A DNA stretch of 64,000 bases from Sabellastarte sp. h YS-2021. Lineage: Eukaryota; Annelida; Polychaeta; Sabellida; Sabellidae. The notes under the pieces are model-generated. The model was not told the DNA's origin, did not search any database, and saw nothing but the letters and a program-made list of their open reading frames with translations. How positions within the stretch are numbered: position 1 is the first letter of the stretch; each line of letters starts with the position of its first letter. The translations under genes and the position numbers were made by a program. The DNA is taken from contig OZ024931.1 in assembly GCA_964017235.1 (NCBI GenBank), positions 141,114,033 to 141,178,032 of the forward strand, read 5' to 3'. This document shows positions 54,126 to 64,000 of the stretch, piece after piece.

Positions 54126-55432
54126 TTGTATCCACTGGATAGCCGCAGTGTGTAGATAGATTTCACCATTACCGCTCTAACAAAAATAATATTATAGCTA
54201 GCCTTCTCTAGGCCTCATTTTGAAAAACAAGATGGCCGCCAGGGACGTTTATTCGACGTTAAACAAGGACTTTTGTTGGCCCCCTAGAGCAAAGGGTATT
54301 ATAGGTAGAGATCTCAAATTCACAGGATATGTTGCTCATTATAAAATCTTGACCGGGAATATTTTTGGCCTCATTTTGAAAAACAAGATGGCTGCCACAG
54401 GTGTTTCTTTGTCAGTCATGAAAAGTGTTTATATCTCCCTTATTATTGGTGCTAGAGGTTTGGGATGGTAAACCAACCTGTAGGAAATCATGGGCTGCGA
54501 ATCTTTTGGTGTGGTCACATTTGACCTTTGACCCCTCCTTCAAGGTCAAACAGGGATAGCCAAACTTAAAAGTGCTTATAACTCGCTTATTATTGGTCCT
54601 AGAGGTATGGGATGGTAAACAGACATATAGGAAATCATGGGCTGAGAATCTGTTGGTGTGGTCGGATTTGACCTTGGACCCTGTCTTCAAGGTCATTTGA
54701 GGATAGCCAAACTTAAAATTGCTTATAACTCATTGATTAATGGTCCTAGAAGTTTGGGATGGTAAACCAACCTATAGGAAATCATTGGCTGGGAATCTAT
54801 TGGTGTAGTCAGATTGACCTTTGAACCCCTCCTTCAAGGTCAAACGAAGATGGCCAAACTTAAAGTGCTTATAACTCGCGTATTATTGGCCTTAGAGGTT
54901 TGGGGTGGTAAACCATCCTATAGGAAACAATGGGCTGGGATTCTTTTGGTGTGGTCAGATTTGACCTTGGACCCCTCCTTCAAAGTCTATTGAGGATAGC
55001 CAAACTTAAAATTGCTTATAACTCGCTTATTATTGATTCTACAGGTTTGGGCTCGTACAGGAAATCATGGGCTGGGAGTCTTTTGGTGTTGTTAGATTTG
55101 GCCTTGGACCCCTCCTTCAAGGTCAAACAAGGATAGCAAAGCTTAAAAATGCTGATAACTCACTTATTATTGGTCCTAGAGGTTTGGGATAATAAACCAT
55201 CCTATAGAAAATCATGGGCTGGGAATCTTTTGATGTGGTCAGATTTGACCTTTGGACCCCTCCTTCAAGGTCAAATGAGGACAGCCAAACTTAAAAGTGC
55301 TTATTACTCGCTTATTATTGGTCCTAGAAGTTTGGGATGGTAAACCAACCTATAGGAAATCATGGGCTGGGAATGTTTTTGGGTGGTTGGATTTGACCTT
55401 GGACCTGTTCTTCAAGGTCGACCGAGGATATT
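54126..55432. repeat. 147-bp-array element inside composite, copy 2
   Basis: Starts attgtatccactggata like the element at 3412, but without its self-complementary hairpin partner. Unit anchors at 54428, 54575, 54722, 54868, 55015, 55152 and 55300 give spacings of 147, 147, 146, 147, 137 and 148. The right terminal inverted repeat is missing; array sequence passes directly into the tail of the host element (gaggatattgcatttgcag). Confidence 0.8.
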
Positions 55433-55680
55433 GCATTTGCAGTATTTCTTTAAATATGTTTTAACCTACTTTTTACACTCAAACAGTTACCTTGTTACTT
55501 TCCTTCATAATACCATTTGCAGGGAACAACTTTTTTGTCCTTTTCTTCTGTCCGCTTCGGAATTTCTTTCAAACATGCTGTTCAATTACCATTTACTGTA
55601 TTTCTGTACAGCACTTTCCCTGATAATTATGCTTTCCTCTCATCACCTTCACAAATCAAAAACACTCATTCAGCTGACAC

Positions 55681-55700
55681 AGTGCCCGTTCACGGGCACT
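55681..55700. other. Terminal hairpin of composite element
   Basis: AGTGCCCG, loop TTCA, CGGGCACT: a perfect 8-bp stem near the element's end. Weaker versions lie at the ends of the other two copies (about 45600 and 63262). A hairpin near the 3' end is a feature of Helitron-type elements, but the CTRR ending is not seen here. Confidence 0.7.
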
Positions 55701-55780
55701 CTCCTCTTGTTTGTTTGAGAATTTCACACGTTTGATTATTTCTGTTGTTTCAGTGGATGTTTGAGGATATATAGCACAAA

Positions 55781-57958
55781 ATGTCTTCACCTGGCCAGAA
55801 GCGACGAAGATGTGGCCATGTTATGGCCAGCTTTGATTGTCATTCTTTTTGTGCAAGATGCCACGATAAGGGGAAGGCAAGGACCCCATGCTTTGAGAAT
55901 CCAGACACTACAGAATGTAAATTCAGCAATACTTTGACCCCTGAACATATCCAGCTAGCCACCCCATCTTAGACTTAAAATGGAGAAATGTGAGGCCAAG
56001 AAACTTGATGTTTCCGCTACCCCTATTAAAGACGGCTGATATCTGGTAGATCCATCCACTGTATCTGTAATGGGGCAGTTAGTGATCAGGGTACTGTACA
56101 GTCCTCTTCTACTGTTGTTCCTCCAGAAAAGAAACTAAAAGACAAGGCAACTACTTCTAAAGCAAAGTCAGGCACTGACAAGTCCATGATAATCTGTTGA
56201 GAGCAAGTCAGCCAAAGACATTGCAAAATTGCAGAGCAGGACCAGAAGTGGTCAGACAGATTTAATCACTTAGAAGCCCCCCTCATGGCCAAAACTTTTG
56301 AACCGACCTTCTTTTCCTCAGTCAAGGTAACTCCTGGCCATTCACCTCCAGCTTGTACGGTGAAAGACTCTGAACCTTTCTTCAGACTGACCCAGCCATC
56401 TATTGTGCCATCTACAGAGTTTCCTGGAACTTACTACTCTGCTGTAAAGTATCAGTTGACCAGTAAAACTCAGACACACCGACCAGGATCTTCAGAGCGC
56501 ACTGGTACCGACTTCTCTGCTGCAAAGCATCAGTCCACCAGCCAGCTCAAGTCAAGCCATCCTCAGACCGACCAACCCCAACCTTCAGATCTTTAGAGCG
56601 CACTCCTACCGACTCCTCTGCTGCACAGCATCAGTCCAGCAGTAAGCTCTAGTCCAGTCGACCTCACACCGACCGACCCAAGTCTTCAGATCTAACTGAC
56701 ACCGACTCATCTGTTTCACACCGGTCAAAGATAGACAGTATCTCCAGCTTGGGTTCTGAGGCCGGTAGTGAAGTCTCCGACTGACCCCCTGTAGACCAGT
56801 TTGTTGAGCAAGGAGAGTTGTTGGAAGATCAGGATATGGCTGTTAGTGAACATGACCAGTCAATCTCTGAGGAGCAAACATACGGAGAGACAATGAGAGG
56901 TATTCATTCATTTATGGATTGGTCGAATATCCGAGACATGGACAGTTCAAATAATGCTTCTGATGACAATCATTTTGCCGGTCCCTGGGAAAGTGTTGGT
57001 TCAGATACCAAAGGAAGACTGGTTATGATGCCCTTTCCGGAGGTCAGAGGCCAGTGGCCCGATGAAAGACCAGTTGCAGAGACCAGTCAAGTCACAGTCC
57101 AAGTGGTACGGGCTGTTTCCTGACCGCAAAGTTGACCGTCTGCTGTCTCAACCTGGAATACAGATGCTTCCAACCTGAATAGCTGTTACAGCAGGATTGT
57201 CAGACAGACTGCCCTCTCTCTTCTATACCACCTGCATCATGTCACTTTTCTCGGGAAACACTGTGAAGATGGAGAAGTCAGCAAGGGAGGTCACTGTTAT
57301 TTGCAACCAGGCGGCTAGCTTCAATAGGTGCCTTTTAAAGGTACAACAAGGGATGTAAGCTCACCTGAAGACTTTAAGATCAGAAAATAAAGGAAAGGGC
57401 TCTACCAAGGCTTCCACTGCAACAGACGAGCTGCAATACCCCATGGATTTCAATGCTGGCACCACCCAAACTGCAGCCAAAACGATGGAACACTTCTCCA
57501 TTGGTAGTCTTATACTGGCCCACAGGAATGCATACCTGAGCCATTTGAAAACTGTCACTGAATCAGACACTGTGGCAGTTTTAAGGACAGCCCCACTACA
57601 CATTTCAACATTTTTCCCAGACACTGTAATTCAGCGGGCAGAAGAGGAGATTGCAAGGAAAACAAGGGACAAGCTAATTCTTCATGGGGTAAGGGTCGAT
57701 ACCACCCATATGAACGCACTGACAAGAGGTCGGATAACAGGTTGGGCAACAAATCAGATAAACCAACATGGAAGAACATTGGCCAAGGACAGTATAAGAA
57801 AAGCAAGGGCAGGTCTTCCAACTATTCATCCCGACCAGCCAAGGGTCAGCAGTCATATAAATGACAATTACTGTGTTAAGGTTTTACAGACAGGACTGCT
57901 GGCTGGGAGCAAGTTACCGACACCAGGAAAGACAATCGTCTGTTGTTTACACTGGTGA
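55781..57958 (+). pseudogene. DIRS-type gag-like region, broken
   Basis: The first frame (55781-55972) has a cysteine-rich start (CGHVMASFDCHSFCARCHDK) of the kind found at the N-terminus of DIRS gag. Later frames (56285-56596, 56818-57123, 57443-57958) are serine/threonine/proline-rich and then helical, containing HRNAYLSHLKTV and QRAEEEIARKTRDKLILHGV. Several stops and shifts separate them. Confidence 0.6.
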
Positions 57959-58199
57959 CACATATAAACTGGTTTGTTGTAAATCCTGTACTTACTGCAC
58001 CCGGGCTTTCACAAAAGCAAGATGCAAATCCCTGTGTGTCAGATTGTTATCAAGAAAGCGAATTAAAATATGTGAAAGATGTTTTCTGTGTCGCTTAATT
58101 GTCTTTCATCAAATCTGTAACAAATGTCCCAACTGTTGCCTCAAATCTGCCTGTAGGAGCAAGATTTTAAAACCTTTTCGCTAACTGGATCTTTGGCTG

Positions 58200-59055
58200 G
58201 ATCTGAGTGCCGATCTAAAAGGTAGTTCAAATCCTCAAAGAGGGCTATAACCTCCCCTTTTGGATCCAGCCCAAAAGGACAAGGTCACTGATCATCATAA
58301 GCTGCTATGTCAATCTTCACAGAAACCTCTACCTGCTAGAGTTCATTACATCAGCTTATCAACAAAATGCAGTAGAGCTGGTCCAAAATCGAAAATCTCT
58401 GGGGTTTTCTTGGTTCCAAAACCAAGCACTAGTAAGAGTATACTAGGAACTAGGCTGGCTGGTGAATTTAGAAAAGTCAGAGTTGGTTCCCAAAAAACAA
58501 GTTGTTGACTTCGTAGGTTACCATTTCAACCTCAGATGTGGCCGGGTCTGACCGACACTGGACCGGGGGCAGACACTGCACAAAAAATACAGGAACTAAT
58601 CTCCCGACCTGCTTGTCCAGTCTGGCAGTTCATGTCCTGAGTAGGTCTACTAACAGCCACAGAGAAGCAAGTTCACCTTGGCTAACTACACATGAGGCCC
58701 ATACAGTGGCATATCAAAAACAACTGGAGGGTACTGGAATCTCTATAGAAAGACATCCCTATCCCGAAGCCCTTACACCCCCATCTGAAATGGTAGCTGG
58801 AGGAAAGCAATGTGCTTCTAGGTCACCCATTACACCCAATAAAACATGCTCTGAAAATCTTTAGAGACACATCAAAAGAAGGGTGGGGCGCTCACTTAAA
58901 CAACCACACTGCAAGAAAAACGAGAGCTGAAAGTGGTCTTTTTGACCTCAAGAGAGTTCCAAGATAGCTCAGACATGATCGTTTTTTTATCAAATGACAA
59001 CACCACAGTGGTGTCATTCATGAACAAGGAAGGAGGCATGAGGTCGGGCTCACCA
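58200..59055 (+). pseudogene. DIRS-type RT and RNase H remnant, internally deleted
   Basis: Readable pieces include SGVFLVPKPS (RT start), then, after a jump, VNLEKSELVPKKQVVDFVGY, so most of the RT core with its catalytic box is deleted at about 58435. RNase H pieces follow in several frames, including SKEGWGAHLN and FLSNDNTTVVSFMNKEGGMR (to about 59043). Confidence 0.75.
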
Positions 59056-59648
59056 TGTGCCCTGCTGTGGAGGATACTGACCTGGTGTACAAGGAAAGAA
59101 GTGACTCTCAAAGCCTGACACATTCCAGGCCAGCTGAATGTGGTAGCAGACAAGCTATCCAGGCTAGGCCAGACCATCCACAGTGGTCTCTCCTTCCAGA
59201 GGTTTTCCAAGCAATATGCAGCAGGTGGCACCGACCTCAGATAAATCTATTTGCCAACAGGCTTGACAAGTTGCCTCAGTTTGTGTCACTAGTACCGGAT
59301 TGCCTGGCCTGGGTAGTGGATGCACTCAGCCTGCCATGGGAGTATCTAGATGCTTACGCCTTCCCAGCAGTAGCCATTTTGGGCAAAATGTTGCAGAATT
59401 TGCAGGACCACTCCAGCCACAGAATAATTTTTATCGCCCAAGGGTGGCCAAACATGCCTTGGTTCAAAGATCTAGTGGCCATGTCAAGCCAGGTCCCCCT
59501 GAGCCTGCCGAACCTGCCTAATCTTCTAATTCACCCCTTCAGTCAGACTCCTCACAGGAATCTGCCCAACCTAAATCTGCATGCTTGGCTTCTAAAACCT
59601 CAGCGATCAAGGAACAGGGCTTCTCTGAGGCAGTGGCAGAAAGAATAG
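59055..59648 (+). pseudogene. DIRS-type methyltransferase-like domain
   Basis: An open frame of 197 codons. It contains QINLFANRLDKLPQFVSLVP, DCLAWVVDALSLPWEYLDAY, AFPAVAILGKM and IIFIAQGWPNMPWFKDLV. This block follows RNase H in DIRS elements and is usually described as a Dam-like methyltransferase domain. Its long openness despite decay around it may be chance. Function in this copy is unlikely. Confidence 0.8.
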
Positions 59649-59705
59649 AGACTCCTCAATGAAGATCAACCAGGTCAGTGTATGTGACAAAGTGGACCAT
59701 TTTTA

Positions 59706-60400
59706 GTCGAATCTTTGATTCGAGTTAGTTGCGGCCACGATTTTAAATTGGCTGTTTAAGACCTTAAATATCAAATTCTGCATAATATTTCTTCATATAT
59801 CTGTACATTAAGGTGTATATTATACACTCTGCCATTTTGAAGATTTTTAATGCCTTTATTAAGTTATATTTTATGAAGTAAAAAGCATGTCTGGCACTAC
59901 GTCTGGCTTTCTATAAGGTCCCGTATGTCCTAGAACCTATTGTATTTCCATTGTGATTTTCTACTCGAACGAGTCTTTTTTAACGGTTTCGTCTGCTGGT
60001 TTCTAGAGGTGAAACCCCAATTAATTTATTTGTCTGCAGGGTTTATCATGCAGTCACTGTTAATGTAAAATTGCTGTCTGTGCATCTACGTGTACTCAAT
60101 TATTTGTCAAACAAATAAACCGCAAAGAAAGTAATGAATGAAGTGACGTCACGGTAGTACTATACATTTTTCGTTTAACCAATCAAAATCGAGGAAACCT
60201 CTGGCAGAGACAATGAAAATATTCAAACTCGGTAGTTTTACATTCAACCACTCGAAGGCGCTTTTGCATGTCCTGGAAGTTATCAGGTGATTTCATTTTT
60301 CTGTCAGTCCGTTTCTTATTTTGGAGGAAGTTGTCTTCCAAATTGTTTTACAGTATATTTACAAAATAAAGAAGTTCGCTAATCTTATTTCCTTGTCAGT
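59706..60400. other. Unassigned stretch between DIRS remnant and composite repeat
   Basis: It begins at a small perfect hairpin (TCGAATC, TTT, GATTCGA; 59707-59723) that may be the end of another short element. A related ctactcgaacgagtc occurs near 59965. No coding region seen. Confidence 0.45.
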
Positions 60401-63290
60401 CAGCTGACATTATGTCGTCACTCTGCGGCGTGTATGTACGCATCTGCGTACGCCTCCGCGTGAACAGCTTCTTCTCCAAAACCACAAGGCTTAGAGACAT
60501 GCTGTTTCTTTGAAAAGATACCTAATCTATCGAGGATGAAAAATTGTTCAAGGCATGAAAATCTGTCTGTTCATCTGTTTGCTAGAGACATTACAAGGGA
60601 GGTACCCCCACCAAAAGTGTGAAAAATTCAACACTTTATCATAATTTTCTCAGTGACTATTTGAAGAATTTCTCTCATATCTTGTATATATGTACTAGGC
60701 CAGAGGTAGATTCTCTTGTGTGAGTATGAGACCTGGATCTGTCTTATTGTTTTTTTAATAAATTTTTTTAATATTTTTAATGCATTAAAATTCATGAAAT
60801 CATGCACTAAATCACTTATAACTTGAAAAGTGTTGCATTTAGAGCATTTTGTTAAAATATGTTGTTCAGCTACTTTTTCCATAGCTACAACATGGTGAGT
60901 AACTTGGGTGTCTGTCTCAATAGCTAAGTGAGTAATAGCTACTTTGGGGCTTTTCAGCTCATGCCATAGCTGAGTAATAGCTACTTTTAGGTTATCACTG
61001 TTGAGTAAATCACTTATAACTTGAAAATTATTGCATTTAGAGTGCTTAGTTTCAATATGTTATTCACCTATTTTGGGGTCAACTGTAACTTAGTGAGTTC
61101 CAGACCTGTGGCTCATTGCATAGCTGAGTAATAGCTACTTTGAAGTTCTCACTGTTGAGTAAATCAGTTGTAATTGGAAAACTATTGCATTTAGAGAATT
61201 TTGTATAAATATGTTATTCAGCTACTTTTGGGTCAGCTATAACATAGTGACATTAGAGACCTGTAGCTCATGGCACAACTGAGCAATAGCTATTTTCAGG
61301 TACTGACTGTTGAGAAATCAGTTGTAACTTGAAAAATATTGCATTTGGAGTATTTTGTTAAAATATGTTGTTCACCTACTTTTGGGTCAGCTATGACATA
61401 GTGAAATTGCAGACCTATAGCTCATCGCATAGATGAGCAATAGCTATTTTCATGTTCTCACTATTGAGTAAATCAGTTGTAACTTGAAAACTATTGCATT
61501 TAGAGAATTTTGTATAAATATGTTGTTCACCTACTTTGGGGTCAGCTATAACATAGTAAAATTTCAGACCTGTAGCTCAGTGCATAGCTGAGTAATAGCT
61601 ACTTTTAGGTTATCACTGTTGAGTAAATCACTTATAACTTGAAACTTATTGCATTTTGAGTATTTTGTTTCAATGTGTTATTCACCTATTTTGGGGTCAG
61701 CTATAACTTAGTGAAGTTCCAGACCAGTGGCTCATTGCATAGCTGAGTAATAGCTACTTTGAAGTTCTCACTGTTGAGTAAATCAGTTGTAATTGGAAAA
61801 CTATTGCATTTACAGAAATTTGTGTAAATATATTATTCAGCTACTTTTGGGTCAGCTATAACATTGTGAAATTAGAGACCTGTAGCTCATGGCACAACTG
61901 AGCAATAGCAATTTTCAGGTACTGACTGTTGAGTAAATCAGTTGTAACTTGAAAAATATTGCATTTGGAATATTTTGTTAAAATATGTTGTTCACCAAAT
62001 TTCGGGTCAGCTATGACATAGTGAAATTACAGACCTATAGCTCATGGCATAGCTGAGCAATAGCTATTTTCAGGTTCTCACTATTGAGTAAATCAGTTGT
62101 AACTTGAAAACTATTGCATTTGCAGTGTTTTGCTTAAATATGTTGTTCGCTTACTTTTGGGTCAGCTATAACAGTAAAAATTCAGACGTAGCTCATTGCA
62201 TAGCTGAGTAATAGCTACTTTGAAGTTATCACTGTTGAGTAAGTCAGTTATAACTTGAAAAATATTGCATTTAGAGTATTTTGTTTAAATATATTATTCA
62301 CATAATTTTTGGTCAGCTATAACATAATGAAATTGCAGACCTGTACGTCATGGCATAGCTGAGCAATAGCTACTTTCAGGTTCTCACTGTTGAGTAAATC
62401 ATTGTATCCACTGGATAGCTGCAGTGTGTAGAGAGATTTCACCATTACTACTCTAGCGAAAAAAATATTCTAGCTAGCCTTCTCAAGTTTGCAGGATATA
62501 TTAGTAACCATAAAATGTTGCCTGGGAATATTTTTGGCCTCATTTTGAAAAACAAGATGGCTGCCAGGGACGTTTATTCGACTTTAAACAAGGACTTTTG
62601 TTGGCCCTCTAGAGCAAAGGGTATTATGGGTAGATATCTCAAATTCGCAGGATATGTTCCTCATTATAAAATCTTGACTGGGAATGTTTTTGGCCTCATT
62701 TTGAAAAACAAGATGGCCACCAAGGGCATTTCTTTGTCAGTCATGAAAAGTGCTTATATCTCCCTTATTATTGGTCCTAGAGGTTTGGGGTGGTAAACCA
62801 TCCTATAGGAAATCATGGACTGGGAATCATTTGGTGTGGTCAGATTTGACCTTTGGACCCCTCCTTCAAGGTCAAATGAGGACAGCCAAACTTAAAAGCT
62901 TGTAACTCACTTACTTTGGTCCTAGAGGTTTGGGATGGTAAACCAGATTATAGGAATTCATGGCCTGGGAATGTTTTTGTGTGGTTGGATTTGACCTTGG
63001 ACCCCTTCTTCAAGGTTGAACGAGGATATTGCATTTGCAGTATTTCTTTAAATATGTTTTAACCTACTTTTTACACTTAAACAGTTACCTTGTTACTTTC
63101 CTTTATAATACCATTTGCAGGACAAATGTCAGCTTTGGAATTTCTTTCGAACATGTTGTTCAGTTACCATTTACTGTACTGTACAGCACTTTCCCTGATA
63201 ATTATGCTTTCCTCTCATTATCACCTTCACAAATCAAAAACACTCAGTCAGCTGACACAGTGCCCACACACAGGCAGTCTACTCTTGTTT
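60401..63290. mobile_element. Composite satellite element, copy 2
   Basis: Same order as at 52142-55712: gtcagctgac head with cactctgcgg, 155-bp array (about 60790-62402), ATTGTATCC insertion at 62403, tail from gcatttgcagtatttcttta, and end with a weaker hairpin near 63262. Flanking sequences differ from the first copy, so this is a separate insertion, not a local segmental duplication. Confidence 0.8.
62403..63027. repeat. 147-bp-array element inside composite, copy 3 (short)
   Basis: Starts attgtatccactggatagct. It contains the two-copy header block (with aacaagatggc) and only about two array units before joining the host element's tail. Both junctions equal those of copy 2. Confidence 0.75.
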
Positions 63291-64000
63291 TACACTGTTA
63301 GTATAAAAAGACTAAACTCATGTTTATTATCAATGATAACTGAACGGTTATAAAATTTTTTCCTCGGCATGTCCTGTTTCTGGTAAAATGTGTCTAAAGC
63401 CTAGATTCAATGATATAAATCATATTCCATGTGACAAAGTATGATGTGTTATAAAAGTACTGTTTATAAAAATGAATAGAAAAACACTAATTTCACTTTA
63501 TACACTGATTGATGGGTGTAAGCCTCTTGATCTGTCCAATTTTGGAGTAACATATCAAAATGTTGCTATTTTACATTTTTGAAGCTGATTGATTGTGGTT
63601 AAATTGATTGGTGTTACCACATTACAAGTAGTCTTTTGGATATTCTGACATTGTTCAAGCTTTTGTAAATTACATGAAAGAACACTTAACAAAAGTAATG
63701 ATGAATGCAGTTTAAACAATTTAGGGTTATATATCTTAAGTCTTCATTTTCTGGAAATGACTGAAAGAGCAATGGTTTGTGTTTATTCCTATCCCATTGT
63801 TATTAAGAAATCCCCTGACATTGCTCTTTGTGGAACAAGACATTTATTATGAATGTTGGATATCAATCTTGATAGTTTGAAATAAAAGGAAAGTTTTAGA
63901 AGAATTTGAATTATGAATGGTGGTAAATCAATATTTGCAAGTATGTTGTTTTTTATGTCAAGCAAAATATAGGGGAGTAAATAAAGGCAGCTGGCAAACC
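63291..64000. other. Right edge, no gene seen
   Basis: AT-rich sequence without recognisable domain, repeat boundary or RNA gene. Confidence 0.5.

Larger units (their letters stand above)
52142..55712. mobile_element. Composite satellite element (155-bp array plus inserted 147-bp-array element), copy 1
   Basis: Head: gtcagctgacttatcagtca then gctgac, an inverted arrangement, and cactctgcgg. A 155-bp tandem array runs from about 52560 to 54125; anchors on gtaaatcag fall at 53191, 53346, 53500, 53655 and 53810. At 54126 the array is interrupted by the ATTGTATCC element (to about 55432). The tail runs from gcatttgcagtatttcttta to a perfect 20-base palindrome at 55681-55700. The same junctions are seen at 60401-63290. 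No protein is encoded. Confidence 0.8.
55745..59705 (+). mobile_element. Degraded DIRS-type retrotransposon
   Basis: A + strand element of about 4 kb, broken by many stops and frame changes, with gag-like, RT, RNase H and methyltransferase-like regions in order. It is cut off at about 59705, right where the tyrosine recombinase should begin (a TRSVYVTKW-like start is still visible). It is clearly older than the Ngaro-like copy at 36.8-42.4 kb. Confidence 0.85.

Overview
The window is eukaryotic and repeat-rich. I infer a marine invertebrate, most likely a lophotrochozoan such as a mollusc. The reasons are a spliced metazoan gene with GT-AG introns, tRNA-derived SINEs, CR1/L2-like and I-like LINEs, Ngaro- and DIRS-type tyrosine-recombinase retroelements, several Gypsy fragments, and hairpin-ended elements carrying satellite arrays. 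The species cannot be named from sequence alone.

Only one clear host gene is present: ECHS1, the mitochondrial short-chain enoyl-CoA hydratase of fatty-acid beta-oxidation, on the + strand. Seven coding exons (31402-31596, 34892-35019, 35709-35808, 36588-36692, 44092-44211, 47988-48055, 48665-48730) join in frame into about 260 residues ending in a natural stop. Both catalytic glutamates are kept. The first exon (start codon and targeting peptide) was not found. Its introns hold a MITE, SINEs, a 5S-derived sequence, a nearly complete Ngaro-like retrotransposon (intron between the fourth and fifth seen exons), a hairpin/satellite element, and a decayed tandem array of the exon's own 3' splice site.

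Left part (1-10.3 kb): a CR1/L2-like 3' fragment, then a nest of at least four minus-strand Gypsy-type remnants. One has a probable LTR and primer-binding site, and is split between gag and pol by a 1.8-kb element with perfect 12-bp terminal inverted repeats and a satellite of exactly 147 bp.

10.8-22.5 kb: two copies of one I-like LINE. They look like a tandem, but the junctions show that a complete copy with intact ORFs (11452-17294) inserted into ORF1 of an older copy (10841-11451 plus 17295-22452). Outer and inner target-site duplications are both perfect.

22.6-26 kb: a CR1/L2-like element with an inverted 5' end (twin priming) and a perfect in-frame 114-bp tandem duplication in its endonuclease. 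26-30.3 kb: a degraded minus-strand mobile-element gene with an OTU-like motif, partly duplicated.

Right part (49-64 kb): further hairpin-ended elements, two copies of a composite repeat (155-bp array containing a 147-bp-array element at the same junction), and a degraded DIRS element between them. No CRISPR, operon or prokaryotic features are present.
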